Of a stretch of 61,141 bases of DNA, positions 1-7,844 are shown piece by piece. The notes under the pieces are model-generated. The model was not told the DNA's origin. It ran no database searches and saw only the letters and a program-made list of their open reading frames with translations. The stretch spans positions 1 to 61,141 of the forward strand of contig NZ_QJRP01000027.1 of NCBI RefSeq assembly GCF_003205295.1, in the 5' to 3' direction. Both the position numbers and the translations under genes were made by a program. The stretch comes from Pseudomonas mosselii. GTDB taxonomy: Bacteria > Pseudomonadota > Gammaproteobacteria > Pseudomonadales > Pseudomonadaceae. Positions within the stretch are counted from its first letter, which is position 1. The number at the start of each line of letters is the position of its first letter.

Positions 1-111
1 CAGACCATAGCGATACGCCCTGGGCGAGACGGTGGGGACATGTTCGATGTCTATTTCTGCCATCAACGCCTGCGCACCATCGACGTGAATAAACCTGATT
101 ACGGACCATAA
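1..111 (+). CDS. IS481-family transposase, C-terminal fragment
   Basis: Frame 1 is open from the window edge to a TAA at 109-111 and gives 36 residues. They include the tail FDVYFCHQRLRTIDV, which resembles the C-terminal region of IS481/integrase-core transposases (a short beta-rich tail after the DDE domain). The catalytic residues would lie upstream of the window, so activity cannot be assessed. The adjacent terminal-repeat-like DNA supports the assignment. An unrelated protein tail remains possible because only 36 residues are visible. Confidence 0.6.
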   Translation, partial: QTIAIRPGRDGGDMFDVYFCHQRLRTIDVNKPDYGP

Positions 112-162
112 TGTGTCAACCATGTCTCCGCACACGTGTCCACCATGTGTCCGGTCCATACA
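1..162 (+). mobile_element. Right end of an IS481-family insertion sequence (partial)
   Basis: The window opens inside a transposase reading frame. It is followed by a short non-coding end rich in repeated TGTC and CATGT(C/G)TCCG words, ending near TACA at about 162. Recurrent TGTC...ATGTCTCCG words next to the transposase stop are typical of the termini of IS481-type elements in proteobacteria. The left end lies outside the window, so completeness cannot be judged. The exact right boundary is inferred because no target duplication can be checked. Confidence 0.65.
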
Positions 163-240
163 GAAGGATCAAAAAGGAACCAAAAAATCCTCGCTCCATT
201 CATCCGGCCCTACGCTTCGCTCCGGGTCCCCTCACTCCGG

Positions 241-330
241 CCTTGCTCCCGGGAGGACCGCGCTGAACGCCCCATCCTGGGGCGCAGCGCTTGACGGCCA
301 TCCATGGCCGTCACCTCCCTGCGCAAGGCC
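241..330. repeat. Dispersed structured repeat, copy A
   Basis: About 90 bases here match 30561-30645 in the same orientation, with scattered differences. Both copies contain two adjacent inverted repeats. The second is GACGGCC-ATCCAT-GGCCGTC here (293-312) and GACGGGC-ATCCAT-GCCCGTC in the other copy, so the stem is kept by paired base changes. The first hairpin, around 264-291, has the loop ATCCT and outer arms GCGCT/AGCGC. No gene covers it. It sits between the IS end and the enzyme gene at 535, and the similarity of flanking Pseudomonas intergenic DNA suggests a multicopy genomic repeat. Confidence 0.75.
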
Positions 331-418
331 TGCGTTCGGCCTCCTGAAGTCGCGAAGTTACGGGCGGCGCCTGGGGTGACGCAGCTGTCGCTAGCGAGGT
401 ATGAGGCTAGACTCTTGA

Positions 419-494
<76 letters not shown>

Positions 495-534
495 GCAGCA
501 CATCTGCATCTGCGCGATCAGATAAACTGCTTTC

Positions 535-1428
535 ATGTATGATTTTTCTCTCCCCCAAGCCCCTCTGCAACGCCTGGACCTGCCTTGGTTGCGCCACGCG
601 GGAATCAAAGCCGCGGTCCTGCGTCTGGACCTGATCGACCCGCTGATCAGCGGCAACAAATGGTTCAAGCTGCGTCATCACCTGCTTCAGGCCCGCAAGG
701 CAGATGCACCGGGTCTGATCAGCCTGGGTGGCAACCACTCCAACCATCTCCACGCCCTGGCGGCGGCCGGCAAGCGCTTCAGTTTCGCCACGGCCGGCCT
801 GTTGCGTGGCCACCCCCAGGAAACACCCACGGTACAGGACCTGCGCGCCCTGGGCATGGAACTGCACTGGCTCGGTTTCGGCGGCTACCGCGCCCGCCAT
901 GAGCCCGATTTCTGGCAGCCCTGGCAGGCCCGGTACCCAGGTTGGCACTGTATCCCCGAAGGCGGTGGCGGCCTGGCCGGTGCCCAGGGCTGCGGGTTGA
1001 TCGTCGAGCAATGCCGGGCGCAACTGGCAACGCTCGGCTGGACGGACTACGACGCCTGGTGGCTGGCAGCGGGAACCGGTACGACCCTGGCGGGCCTGGT
1101 GCTGGAAGAGGCGGGCAGGCACGCCGTCCATGGCGCTCTCGCCGTGCCGCTTGACCGCGGCGTGCCGGAAACCGTCGCGACATTGGCGGGCGTGCAGGGC
1201 TACGAGCTGCACGACGCCAGCCGTGGCGGCTTTGCCCGTATCGACGACGCGCTGCTGGCGTTCATCGCCGACAGCGAACGGCACACCGGCATGCCGCTGG
1301 AGGCGCTCTATACCGGCAAGGCCCTGCTGGCCCTGCGCGACCAGATCGAGGCCGGGCGTTTCGCCCCCGGCACCCGCCTGGTGTTCCTGCACACCGGAGG
1401 CCTGCAGGGACGACGCGGCTACTTGTAG
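535..1428 (+). CDS. PLP-dependent ACC deaminase / D-cysteine desulfhydrase family protein
   Basis: The 297-residue product belongs to the tryptophan-synthase-beta-like fold-type II PLP enzymes. The segment SGNKWFKLRHHL near residue 40 carries the lysine expected to bind PLP. LISLGGNHSNHLHALA follows at about 62-77 and matches the substrate/cofactor loop, and AAGTGTTLAGL near 180 is the phosphate-binding glycine-rich loop. Relatives deaminate 1-aminocyclopropane-1-carboxylate or desulfurate D-cysteine; which one applies cannot be told from sequence alone. The start is constrained by an in-frame TAA at 523-525, and no good Shine-Dalgarno is visible, so initiation may be weak or nearly leaderless. 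The gene converges on cytochrome b561 with a 10-base 3' overlap. Confidence 0.85.
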   Translation: MYDFSLPQAPLQRLDLPWLRHAGIKAAVLRLDLIDPLISGNKWFKLRHHLLQARKADAPGLISLGGNHSNHLHALAAAGKRFSFATAGLLRGHPQETPTVQDLRALGMELHWLGFGGYRARHEPDFWQPWQARYPGWHCIPEGGGGLAGAQGCGLIVEQCRAQLATLGWTDYDAWWLAAGTGTTLAGLVLEEAGRHAVHGALAVPLDRGVPETVATLAGVQGYELHDASRGGFARIDDALLAFIADSERHTGMPLEALYTGKALLALRDQIEAGRFAPGTRLVFLHTGGLQGRRGYL

Positions 1429-1964
1429 GGCAGCATGCGCAGCAGTGTGTTGTCGCGCCGCACATAGTGGTGATAGAGCCCGGCCAGCGCATGCAGGCCG
1501 ATCAGCCAGTAGCCCCAACTGCCGATGCGCTCGTGCCAGCCCTTGATGAACTTGCTCAGGTCCGGATCCGGGGCGACGATGGCCGGCAGCTCCAGGCCAT
1601 AGAACGGGATCGGCTTGTCGGCGGCGCTAAGGATCGCCCAGCCGGCCAGCGGCAGGCCGATCATCATCAGGTACAGCAGCAGGTGCACCAGGTGCGACAG
1701 GCCCGTCTGCCAGGCCGGTGGCCTGGGCACGATCGGCGGCGTGGGGCGCGACAGGCGCAGGGCCAGGCGCAGCCAGACCAGCACGAACACCGTCAGCCCG
1801 AGCATGAAGTGCAGGTCTTTCATCAGGTCGCGTTCGGCGCTGCCTTTGGGAAACAGGCCGCGCAGCTCGATGCAGGCGTAGACGGCGGCCAACAGCACCA
1901 GCATCAGCCAGTGCAGGGCAATCGACAGCCGCGCATAGTGGGCCGCGGGGGTGGATGAAACCAT
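1419..1964 (-). CDS. Cytochrome b561 family protein
   Basis: The 181-residue product is a diheme b-type membrane cytochrome, expected in the inner membrane to pass electrons between quinol and a partner. Four hydrophobic segments are visible, beginning with ARLSIALHWLMLVLLAAVY. Haem-ligand histidines fit H19, H53 (LHFMLG), the cluster at SHLVHLLLY, and the C-terminal LHALAGLYHHYV. The length is normal for the family. The start has a GAGGA ribosome-binding sequence just upstream on the minus strand. The gene is divergent from the WG-repeat lipoprotein gene, sharing a roughly 175-base promoter region, and its 3' end overlaps the PLP enzyme gene. Confidence 0.92.
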   Translation of the reverse strand: MVSSTPAAHYARLSIALHWLMLVLLAAVYACIELRGLFPKGSAERDLMKDLHFMLGLTVFVLVWLRLALRLSRPTPPIVPRPPAWQTGLSHLVHLLLYLMMIGLPLAGWAILSAADKPIPFYGLELPAIVAPDPDLSKFIKGWHERIGSWGYWLIGLHALAGLYHHYVRRDNTLLRMLPYK

Positions 1965-2139
1965 GGTGGGTCCTCGTCATCAGGTCAAAAAGGGCGCTCT
2001 TGCTGGCGCCTGCCCCTAACTCTAATCGCTGGCGTGGAAATGTGTTTGCTTCAGATCTATCAAATGCGGCCGACACAGCAGGCTTGGGTGATGGCTTTGG
2101 GCCTGCACCCGATCTCCATCGCACAAGGATCCTGTGTCA

Positions 2140-3759
2140 ATGAAACGCCTCATCTCCACCCCTCGGGTAGCGCTGTTCGGCGCCCTGTCCCTCCTGCTCG
2201 CCGGCTGCGAGCAAACCCCGGCGGTCAAGACGCCACCGATTGCCGCCCTGACCATTCCGCTGTGCGTGAACGACGAATGCGCCGTACTGGACCAGAACGG
2301 CGAATTCCGAGTCGCCCCAGGCAGCGAGTTCACCCAGATCTATACCCAACCCTTCACCAACGCCTTCATCTTCGGGCGTGGCGACTACTGGCACCTGGCA
2401 AGTGGTGACGGCAAGCAGGTGATTCGCGCCGACCTCACCGACGAGCTCTACACCTTGACCCCTGGCCTGTTCGGCTACGTCCGCAATGGCAAGGTCGGAG
2501 TGATGGACGAGCAGGGCAAGGAAGTCCAGCCGGCCATCTTCGACAATGTCTATGTCGGTGGCGACAACGACTTTATCGTCTACGAGATCGACGAACTGCG
2601 CGGCATCCTCACGCCTCAGGGCGAGAAGGTCAGCGAGGCGGTATTCGACTCAATGTACGTGCGCGAGGATTTCGCCAAGCGCGGCAACTGGGTGCTCGCC
2701 GAGCGCCAAGGCGAAAGCTGGGGATACAACCTCAAGACCAAGGTGTTGCGCAAGCTGGACTTCGACACCATTGTCAGCGCGGCCGACGGGTATCTGGTGG
2801 TCTCCCGCGAAGGCGGCGCAGGCAAGGGCCTGGCTGATGCCAACGGCGACCTGGTAATTGCGCTCGACAAGGGCTGGCTGGGCACGCCAGGCGGTGGCCT
2901 GGTGGCGTATCGGGATGGTTACGACAAACCTTGTGGCTACCTGGATTATCAAGGCAAGGTCGTGATCGAGGCGCAGTACCAGAACTGCGAGACGTTCGGC
3001 AAGGTTGGCGGCATGGTGCAGTTGCCGCGTACCGACGAAGACCGCGGCAAAGCCGGGATGATCGGGCATGACGGCAAATGGCTGATCGAGCCCGAGTACG
3101 ACTCGATCGGCGACGCGGGTATTGGCCTGCTCGGCATGAGTGGGCACCGCCCTGGTTTCAACCATATCGGCAAGCTGCAGAACATGTTCCTGGCAACCTA
3201 CGGAACCATCGACCTGGACCAGGGGAAGGTTGTGTTCCAGCCCACCTACAAGCAGATCGGTGTGGTCGCGCCCAAGCGCTATGCCTTCACCGAGCTGAAA
3301 TCGCCGAAGAAGACGGTCATGCTCCTCGGTAGCCCGAGTGAGACTGATACCGTGGGCCTGATGGACGAGCAGGGCAAGGTGTTGGTCAAGCCGGAACAGT
3401 TCGTGTCGTTCAAGCTGTTGGCCGATGGCCATCACCTGCTCGCTGCCGAGGGTAGCAGGTCGGACAACTTGCGCGCACTGTATGACCTCGATGGCAAACT
3501 GCTGGTGCCCGCCAAATGGCAAGACCTGGAAGTCGACGAGGCGCGTGGCGCGATCTTCGCCTATCGGGTCGAGGGCAATGGCGATGACGCCGTGCGTACG
3601 CTGCGCGCCCTGTATCGCCTGGATGGCAGCGTGGTGTTCGACACCAACCGCCTGCCCTGTGGTGCGGAACAGGTGGTCGACGGCAAGGGCCAGGTGCTGT
3701 GGCCGAAGGATGCCCAGGCTCACTGCCCGGCGCCTGAGCCGGTGGCCGAGGCGTCCTGA
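2140..3759 (+). CDS. WG-repeat lipoprotein
   Basis: The product has about 539 residues. It begins with a lipoprotein signal peptide (MKRLISTPR..., hydrophobic run, LLAGC with the lipidated Cys at residue 23), so it is probably anchored in the outer membrane. The rest is built of WG repeats, roughly 35-residue beta units of the form G-(L/Y)-x-D-x-x-G-K-x-V-x-P-x-(Y/F)-D. Clear examples are VGVMDEQGKEVQPAIFD, GYLDYQGKVVIEAQY, GMIGHDGKWLIEPEYD and GLMDEQGKVLVKPEQF. WG repeats are thought to mediate protein contacts, and no enzymatic motif is seen. ATG 2140 is preferred over in-frame GTG 2134 because AAGGAT at 2125-2130 is correctly spaced for it. Function is unknown. Confidence 0.88.
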   Translation: MKRLISTPRVALFGALSLLLAGCEQTPAVKTPPIAALTIPLCVNDECAVLDQNGEFRVAPGSEFTQIYTQPFTNAFIFGRGDYWHLASGDGKQVIRADLTDELYTLTPGLFGYVRNGKVGVMDEQGKEVQPAIFDNVYVGGDNDFIVYEIDELRGILTPQGEKVSEAVFDSMYVREDFAKRGNWVLAERQGESWGYNLKTKVLRKLDFDTIVSAADGYLVVSREGGAGKGLADANGDLVIALDKGWLGTPGGGLVAYRDGYDKPCGYLDYQGKVVIEAQYQNCETFGKVGGMVQLPRTDEDRGKAGMIGHDGKWLIEPEYDSIGDAGIGLLGMSGHRPGFNHIGKLQNMFLATYGTIDLDQGKVVFQPTYKQIGVVAPKRYAFTELKSPKKTVMLLGSPSETDTVGLMDEQGKVLVKPEQFVSFKLLADGHHLLAAEGSRSDNLRALYDLDGKLLVPAKWQDLEVDEARGAIFAYRVEGNGDDAVRTLRALYRLDGSVVFDTNRLPCGAEQVVDGKGQVLWPKDAQAHCPAPEPVAEAS

Positions 3760-3765
3760 CGCTTG

Positions 3766-3799
3766 AGCTCCCGTCGCCGGTGAATCGGCGGCAGGAGCT
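3766..3799. terminator. Hairpin between convergent genes (probable bidirectional terminator)
   Basis: AGCTCC...CGCCG pairs with CGGCG...GGAGCT around a GTGAAT loop. It is placed exactly between the stop of the WG lipoprotein gene and the stop of the DUF1853 gene. Only a short T run follows on the plus strand, so efficiency is uncertain. Confidence 0.6.
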
Positions 3800-3802
3800 G
3801 TT

Positions 3803-4738
3803 TCAGCGCGGGGGGAGGTCCGGCCAGTTGTCGGCCACCAGGAACATCCGTTCGACCTCTTCCCACATCCCGTCCGCCTGTTCCTCCACCCTGCTCAGCA
3901 GGTGTGCGTGGGCATCGGGCTCCAGCCCTTCCCGCCAGGCGGTGAAGCGCGCTGTGTCCCAGCAGGCCTGTGCTTCAAGGCGCGCCGGTGCCAGCCATGC
4001 CTGGCGTGGCAGGGGCTGCCAGCATCCGTTCTCGGCTTCGCTCCATTGAGATTGACGCAGCCAGCCACCGCGCAGGTGTTGGGGGTTGGCCCCGTCAGGT
4101 GGTCGGGTCTGCCCCGATCGTGGGTAGAACAGGTAGCCACCAAGCCACAGGTGGGCCTGCACCCGATCCAGGCCCAGTCCGGCCAGCACCGAGTGACTCC
4201 GCGGTCCGCTCGACATGGGCAACTGGTGCTGCACCAGGTGCGCCAGCTTGCGCCCCAGCCGGTCATGGCAACCGGGGCCGAGCCAGAGGTCCGGGTTGCC
4301 GCCGTCACCGCTCGGTGGACCCAGATAGAGCTTGATGGCCAGCTCCAGGTGATGATCGCCCTCGCGGTCGCGCAGCAGGATGTCCAGCTCGCCCAGGGTA
4401 TGCCCGCCGTTGCGGATCGCCAGGTTGGCCGCCAGCAGCTCGATGCCCGGCGCCTGCTGCAGGGCGAACTGCCACAGGCTTTCGTAGTACAGGCCCAGGC
4501 GCCGGCTGTTCAAGCGTGTCAGCCAGGCCAGCAGCGGCGCAGGCTCCTGGTCGAGCGACGCGAGCCATTGGCCCAGGCGCTGTGGATCATCGGCCCAGGC
4601 ACTGCCCTGCAGCGGGTGACGCTGGGGGCAGCCGGCCTGCGCCAGCAGCGGGGGGGAGAGCAGCGCCCAGGCCAGGTCGCGCACGGCGGGGTGGCGCAGT
4701 TGGCGGGGCAGGGGCTCGAGGTCGGCGAAGGGCATCAT
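3803..4738 (-). CDS. DUF1853 family protein
   Basis: A protein of about 311 residues matching the DUF1853 family in its opening (PLPRQLRHPAVRDLAWALLSPPLL) and in the block LAIRNGGHTLGELDILLRDREGDHHLELAIKLYL. The latter has the spacing of a PD-(D/E)xK nuclease-like core: E...D then ExxxK, with E and K of LELAIK. That nuclease resemblance is my inference; the family has no established function. The track-length start at 4783 would run into the nadK promoter region. I prefer the tandem ATGs at 4738/4735, which follow a GCAGG sequence. It is divergent from nadK and soluble, with no signal peptide. Confidence 0.75.
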   Translation of the reverse strand: MMPFADLEPLPRQLRHPAVRDLAWALLSPPLLAQAGCPQRHPLQGSAWADDPQRLGQWLASLDQEPAPLLAWLTRLNSRRLGLYYESLWQFALQQAPGIELLAANLAIRNGGHTLGELDILLRDREGDHHLELAIKLYLGPPSGDGGNPDLWLGPGCHDRLGRKLAHLVQHQLPMSSGPRSHSVLAGLGLDRVQAHLWLGGYLFYPRSGQTRPPDGANPQHLRGGWLRQSQWSEAENGCWQPLPRQAWLAPARLEAQACWDTARFTAWREGLEPDAHAHLLSRVEEQADGMWEEVERMFLVADNWPDLPPR

Positions 4739-4827
4739 CCTGCGAGCATAGCCGGTTTGCCGCTGGCCGGTCCTTTCGCCCATAATCCCGGCATTGTCAC
4801 CCCGCCGCAGAGCCTTGCAGGAGCACC

Positions 4828-5718
4828 ATGGAGCAATTTCGCAATATCGGTATCATCGGACGCCTTGGCAGCTCCCAGGTGCTCGACACCATTCGCCGAC
4901 TGAAAAAATTCCTCCTCGAGCGCCACCTGCACGTGATCCTCGAGGACACCATCGCCGAAGTCCTGCCCGGCCACGGCCTGCAGACCTCCACGCGCAAGCT
5001 GCTGGGCGAGGTCTGCGACCTGGTCATCGTGGTCGGCGGCGACGGCAGCCTGCTTGGGGCAGCCCGCGCCCTGGCCCGGCACAACATCCCGGTACTGGGG
5101 ATCAACCGCGGCAACCTGGGCTTTCTCACCGACATCCGCCCCGACGAGCTGGAAGAGAAAGTCGCCGAAGTGCTCGACGGCCACTACCTGGTGGAGAACC
5201 GCTTCCTGCTGCAGGCCGAGGTGCGCCGCCACCACGAGGCCATCGGCCAGGGCGACGCGCTCAACGATGTGGTGCTGCACCCGGGCAAGTCGACGCGGAT
5301 GATCGAGTTCGAGATCTACATCGACGGCCAGTTCGTCTGCAGCCAGAAGGCCGACGGCCTGATCGTCGCCACCCCGACCGGTTCCACCGCCTATGCGCTG
5401 TCGGCCGGCGGCCCGATCATGCACCCCAAGCTCGACGCCATCGTCATCGTGCCGATGTACCCGCACACCCTGTCGGGCCGGCCGATCGTGGTGGACGGCA
5501 ACAGCGAGCTGAAGATCGTCGTGTCCAAGGACCTGCAGATCTACCCGCAGGTTTCCTGCGACGGCCAGAACCACTTCACCTGTGCCCCCGGCGATACCAT
5601 CACGGTGAGCAAGAAACCGCAGAAACTGCGCCTGATCCACCCGCTGGACCACAACTACTACGAGGTCTGCCGCACCAAGCTCGGCTGGGGCAGCCGCCTG
5701 GGCGGCAGGGACGACTGA
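4828..5718 (+). CDS. nadK: NAD kinase
   Basis: ATP-dependent NAD+ 2'-phosphorylation to NADP+ in the cytoplasm. The 296-residue length is typical of proteobacterial enzymes. The GGDGS motif is at residues 70-74 with the catalytic Asp72, and the second conserved block NRGNLGFLTDI follows. The NAD-binding segment KADGLIVATPTGSTAYALSAGGP lies near 183-205. The ribosome-binding site GGAG precedes the ATG. It is the first gene of a same-strand run: its TGA overlaps the ATG of the following phosphoesterase gene by one base, so translation is probably coupled. Confidence 0.97.
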   Translation: MEQFRNIGIIGRLGSSQVLDTIRRLKKFLLERHLHVILEDTIAEVLPGHGLQTSTRKLLGEVCDLVIVVGGDGSLLGAARALARHNIPVLGINRGNLGFLTDIRPDELEEKVAEVLDGHYLVENRFLLQAEVRRHHEAIGQGDALNDVVLHPGKSTRMIEFEIYIDGQFVCSQKADGLIVATPTGSTAYALSAGGPIMHPKLDAIVIVPMYPHTLSGRPIVVDGNSELKIVVSKDLQIYPQVSCDGQNHFTCAPGDTITVSKKPQKLRLIHPLDHNYYEVCRTKLGWGSRLGGRDD

Positions 5719-6689
5719 TGCTCGATCCGGCGCGCAGTTTCGACATCATCGGTGACGTGCATGGTTGTGCGCTCACCCTCGAACGCCTGCTCGACGCGCT
5801 CGGCTACAAGCGGGTCGGCGGGGTCTGGCGCCACCCGCGGCGCCAGGCGCTGTTCCTCGGCGATATCGTCGATCGTGGCCCGCGTATCCGCGAGGCGCTG
5901 CACATCGTCCACGACATGGTCGAGGCGGGCCAGGCCTTCTGCATCATGGGCAACCATGAGTACAACGCCCTGGGCTGGGTCACCCCGGCACTGCCCGGCA
6001 GCGGCAAGGCTTTCGTGCGCGAGCACACCCCGCGCCATGCCCGGTTGATCGACGAGACCCTCACCCAGTTCGCCCAGCATCCGGGCGACTGGCACGATTT
6101 CATCCAGTGGTTCTACGAACTGCCGCTATTCGTCGACGCCGGACGCTTCCGCCTGGTGCATGCCTGCTGGGATCCGGGGCTGATCGAGCCGTTGCGCCGG
6201 CAGTACCCCACGGGCCGCATCGACGAGCACTTCGTGCAGGCGTCGGCGGTGTCCGGCAGTTTCGCCGCCACGGTGTGCAATCGCCTGCTGCGCGGCACCG
6301 ACATGCGCCTGCCGGACGGCCTGACGCTGACCGGCGGCGACGGCCTGACCCGCGCCTTCTTCCGCACCAAGTTCTGGGAAGAAGACCCGCAGACCTACGG
6401 CGACATCGTCTTCCAGCCCGACGCGCTGCCCGACGAGGTGGCCCGCACGCCCCTCAGCCACAGCCAGAAGAACGCCTTGCTGCGCTACGACGAGGACGAG
6501 CCGCTGCTGTTCGTCGGCCATTACTGGCGCAGTGGGCGTCCGGCACCGATCCGCGCCAACCTCGCCTGCCTGGACTACAGCGCCGTGCTGTACGGCAAGC
6601 TGGCGGCCTACCGCCTGGATGACGAAACCCGCATCGACCCGCACAAGTTCGTCTGGGTCGATGTCGACCGCCCGCAGGCCAGCCAATGA
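5718..6689 (+). CDS. Calcineurin-like metallophosphoesterase
   Basis: A 323-residue cytoplasmic protein with the metal-binding signature of the PPP/metallophosphatase superfamily in order. It has GDVHG near residue 11, LFLGDIVDRGP near 47-57 and IMGNHE near 76-81, with further histidines at LVHACWD and VGHYWRSG. Related proteins hydrolyse diadenosine tetraphosphate, phosphoserine/threonine or other phosphoesters; the substrate here is unknown. It begins at the ATG that overlaps the nadK stop. Its own stop overlaps the rhomboid start by four bases (ATGA), placing it firmly in the nadK operon. Confidence 0.9.
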   Translation: MLDPARSFDIIGDVHGCALTLERLLDALGYKRVGGVWRHPRRQALFLGDIVDRGPRIREALHIVHDMVEAGQAFCIMGNHEYNALGWVTPALPGSGKAFVREHTPRHARLIDETLTQFAQHPGDWHDFIQWFYELPLFVDAGRFRLVHACWDPGLIEPLRRQYPTGRIDEHFVQASAVSGSFAATVCNRLLRGTDMRLPDGLTLTGGDGLTRAFFRTKFWEEDPQTYGDIVFQPDALPDEVARTPLSHSQKNALLRYDEDEPLLFVGHYWRSGRPAPIRANLACLDYSAVLYGKLAAYRLDDETRIDPHKFVWVDVDRPQASQ

Positions 6690-7570
6690 ACGTGATCGAA
6701 GTGCTGCGCCTGCCGCTGGCGGTCGATCTCAGTGGTTTCGTTGCCTTGCTGCGGCGCCTGCAGGTGCCGCACAGGGTGGTGGAGGAGGGCGAGGAGCAGG
6801 TGCTGTGGGCGCCGCCGGCCATGGCCGGCGAGGTGCTCGAGCTGTACCGGCGTTTCCCTGACGGCAATGCCGATCTTGAAGCCCTGCCCGAACCTGTGAC
6901 AGCCGGCCCGACCAATGCCCCGGCGCCTCCTTCGCTGAAGGAGCAGGCCCTGGCCTGCAAGGTCACCGCCGCAGTGCTGATCCTGAGCCTGGTGGTCGCC
7001 GGGGTAACCGGCCTGGGCGACAACCTGTCGACGATCGGCTGGTTCACCTTCCTGTCGTTCAAGGTGCAGGGCGACTACCTGTACTTCACTCCGTTGCTCC
7101 AAGGCCTGGCCGAAGGCCAATGGTGGCGCCTGGTGTCGCCGATGCTGCTGCACTTCGGCGTGCTGCACCTGGCGATGAACGGCCTGTGGTACTGGGAACT
7201 GGGCAAGCGCATCGAGTTGCGCCAGGGCCCGTGGATGCTGCTGGGCCTGACCTTGCTGTTCAGCCTGGTATCCAACCTGGCCCAGCATTTCACCAGCGGC
7301 CCGAGCCTGTTCGGCGGCCTGTCCGGGGTGCTCTACGGCTTGCTCGGGCATGTCTGGCTGTACCAGTGGCTGGCGCCCAATCCGCAGTTCAACCTGCCCA
7401 AGGGCGTGCTGGTGATGATGCTGATCTGGCTGGTGATCTGCCTGAGCGGCGTGGTCGGCCAACTGGGCTTCGGTCAGATCGCCAACGCCGCCCATGTCGG
7501 CGGGTTGCTCATCGGATGCCTGACCGGCCTCTTGGGCGGATGGCTTGCCCGGCGTAAACTGACCGCCTGA
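6686..7570 (+). CDS. Rhomboid family intramembrane serine protease
   Basis: A 294-residue GlpG-like protease of the inner membrane. About 85 cytoplasmic N-terminal residues precede a six-helix core starting near residue 95. The catalytic dyad is Ser213 in GGLSGVLYG and His270 in NAAHVGG. The conserved HFGVLHLAMNGLWYWELG segment supplies the oxyanion-side His and Asn. Rhomboids cleave transmembrane segments of client proteins; no client is evident here. The start overlaps the preceding gene by ATGA, and yeaC follows after 13 bases. Confidence 0.94.
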   Translation: MNVIEVLRLPLAVDLSGFVALLRRLQVPHRVVEEGEEQVLWAPPAMAGEVLELYRRFPDGNADLEALPEPVTAGPTNAPAPPSLKEQALACKVTAAVLILSLVVAGVTGLGDNLSTIGWFTFLSFKVQGDYLYFTPLLQGLAEGQWWRLVSPMLLHFGVLHLAMNGLWYWELGKRIELRQGPWMLLGLTLLFSLVSNLAQHFTSGPSLFGGLSGVLYGLLGHVWLYQWLAPNPQFNLPKGVLVMMLIWLVICLSGVVGQLGFGQIANAAHVGGLLIGCLTGLLGGWLARRKLTA

Positions 7571-7583
7571 CTGAGGAGACACC

Positions 7584-7844
7584 ATGTCCACGTTCGCGCA
7601 AATGATCGAAAACATCACCCCCGAGATCTACGAGAGCCTGAAGACGGCCGTGGAGATCGGCAAATGGTCCGACGGCCGCAAGCTGACCGCCGAGCAGAAG
7701 GAGCTGTCGCTGCAGGCGGTGATCGCCTGGGAGATGAAGAACCTCCCCGAAGAGCAGCGCACCGGCTACATGGGCCCGCAGGAGTGCGCTTCGAAGTCGG
7801 CGCCAATCGCCAACATCCTGTTCAAGTCGGACTCGGTACATTGA
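7584..7844 (+). CDS. yeaC: YeaC-like DUF1315 protein
   Basis: An 86-residue soluble protein matching the DUF1315/YeaC family. The conserved features are MIENITPEIYESLKTAVEIG, the GKWSDGRKLT segment and the C-terminal AVIAWE...EEQRTGYM...C. The role of the family is unknown. A GAGGAGA ribosome-binding sequence lies just upstream of ATG 7584. Its TGA overlaps the proposed TTG start of the DUF2797 gene, and the two are commonly adjacent in Pseudomonas as I recall. Confidence 0.88.
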   Translation: MSTFAQMIENITPEIYESLKTAVEIGKWSDGRKLTAEQKELSLQAVIAWEMKNLPEEQRTGYMGPQECASKSAPIANILFKSDSVH

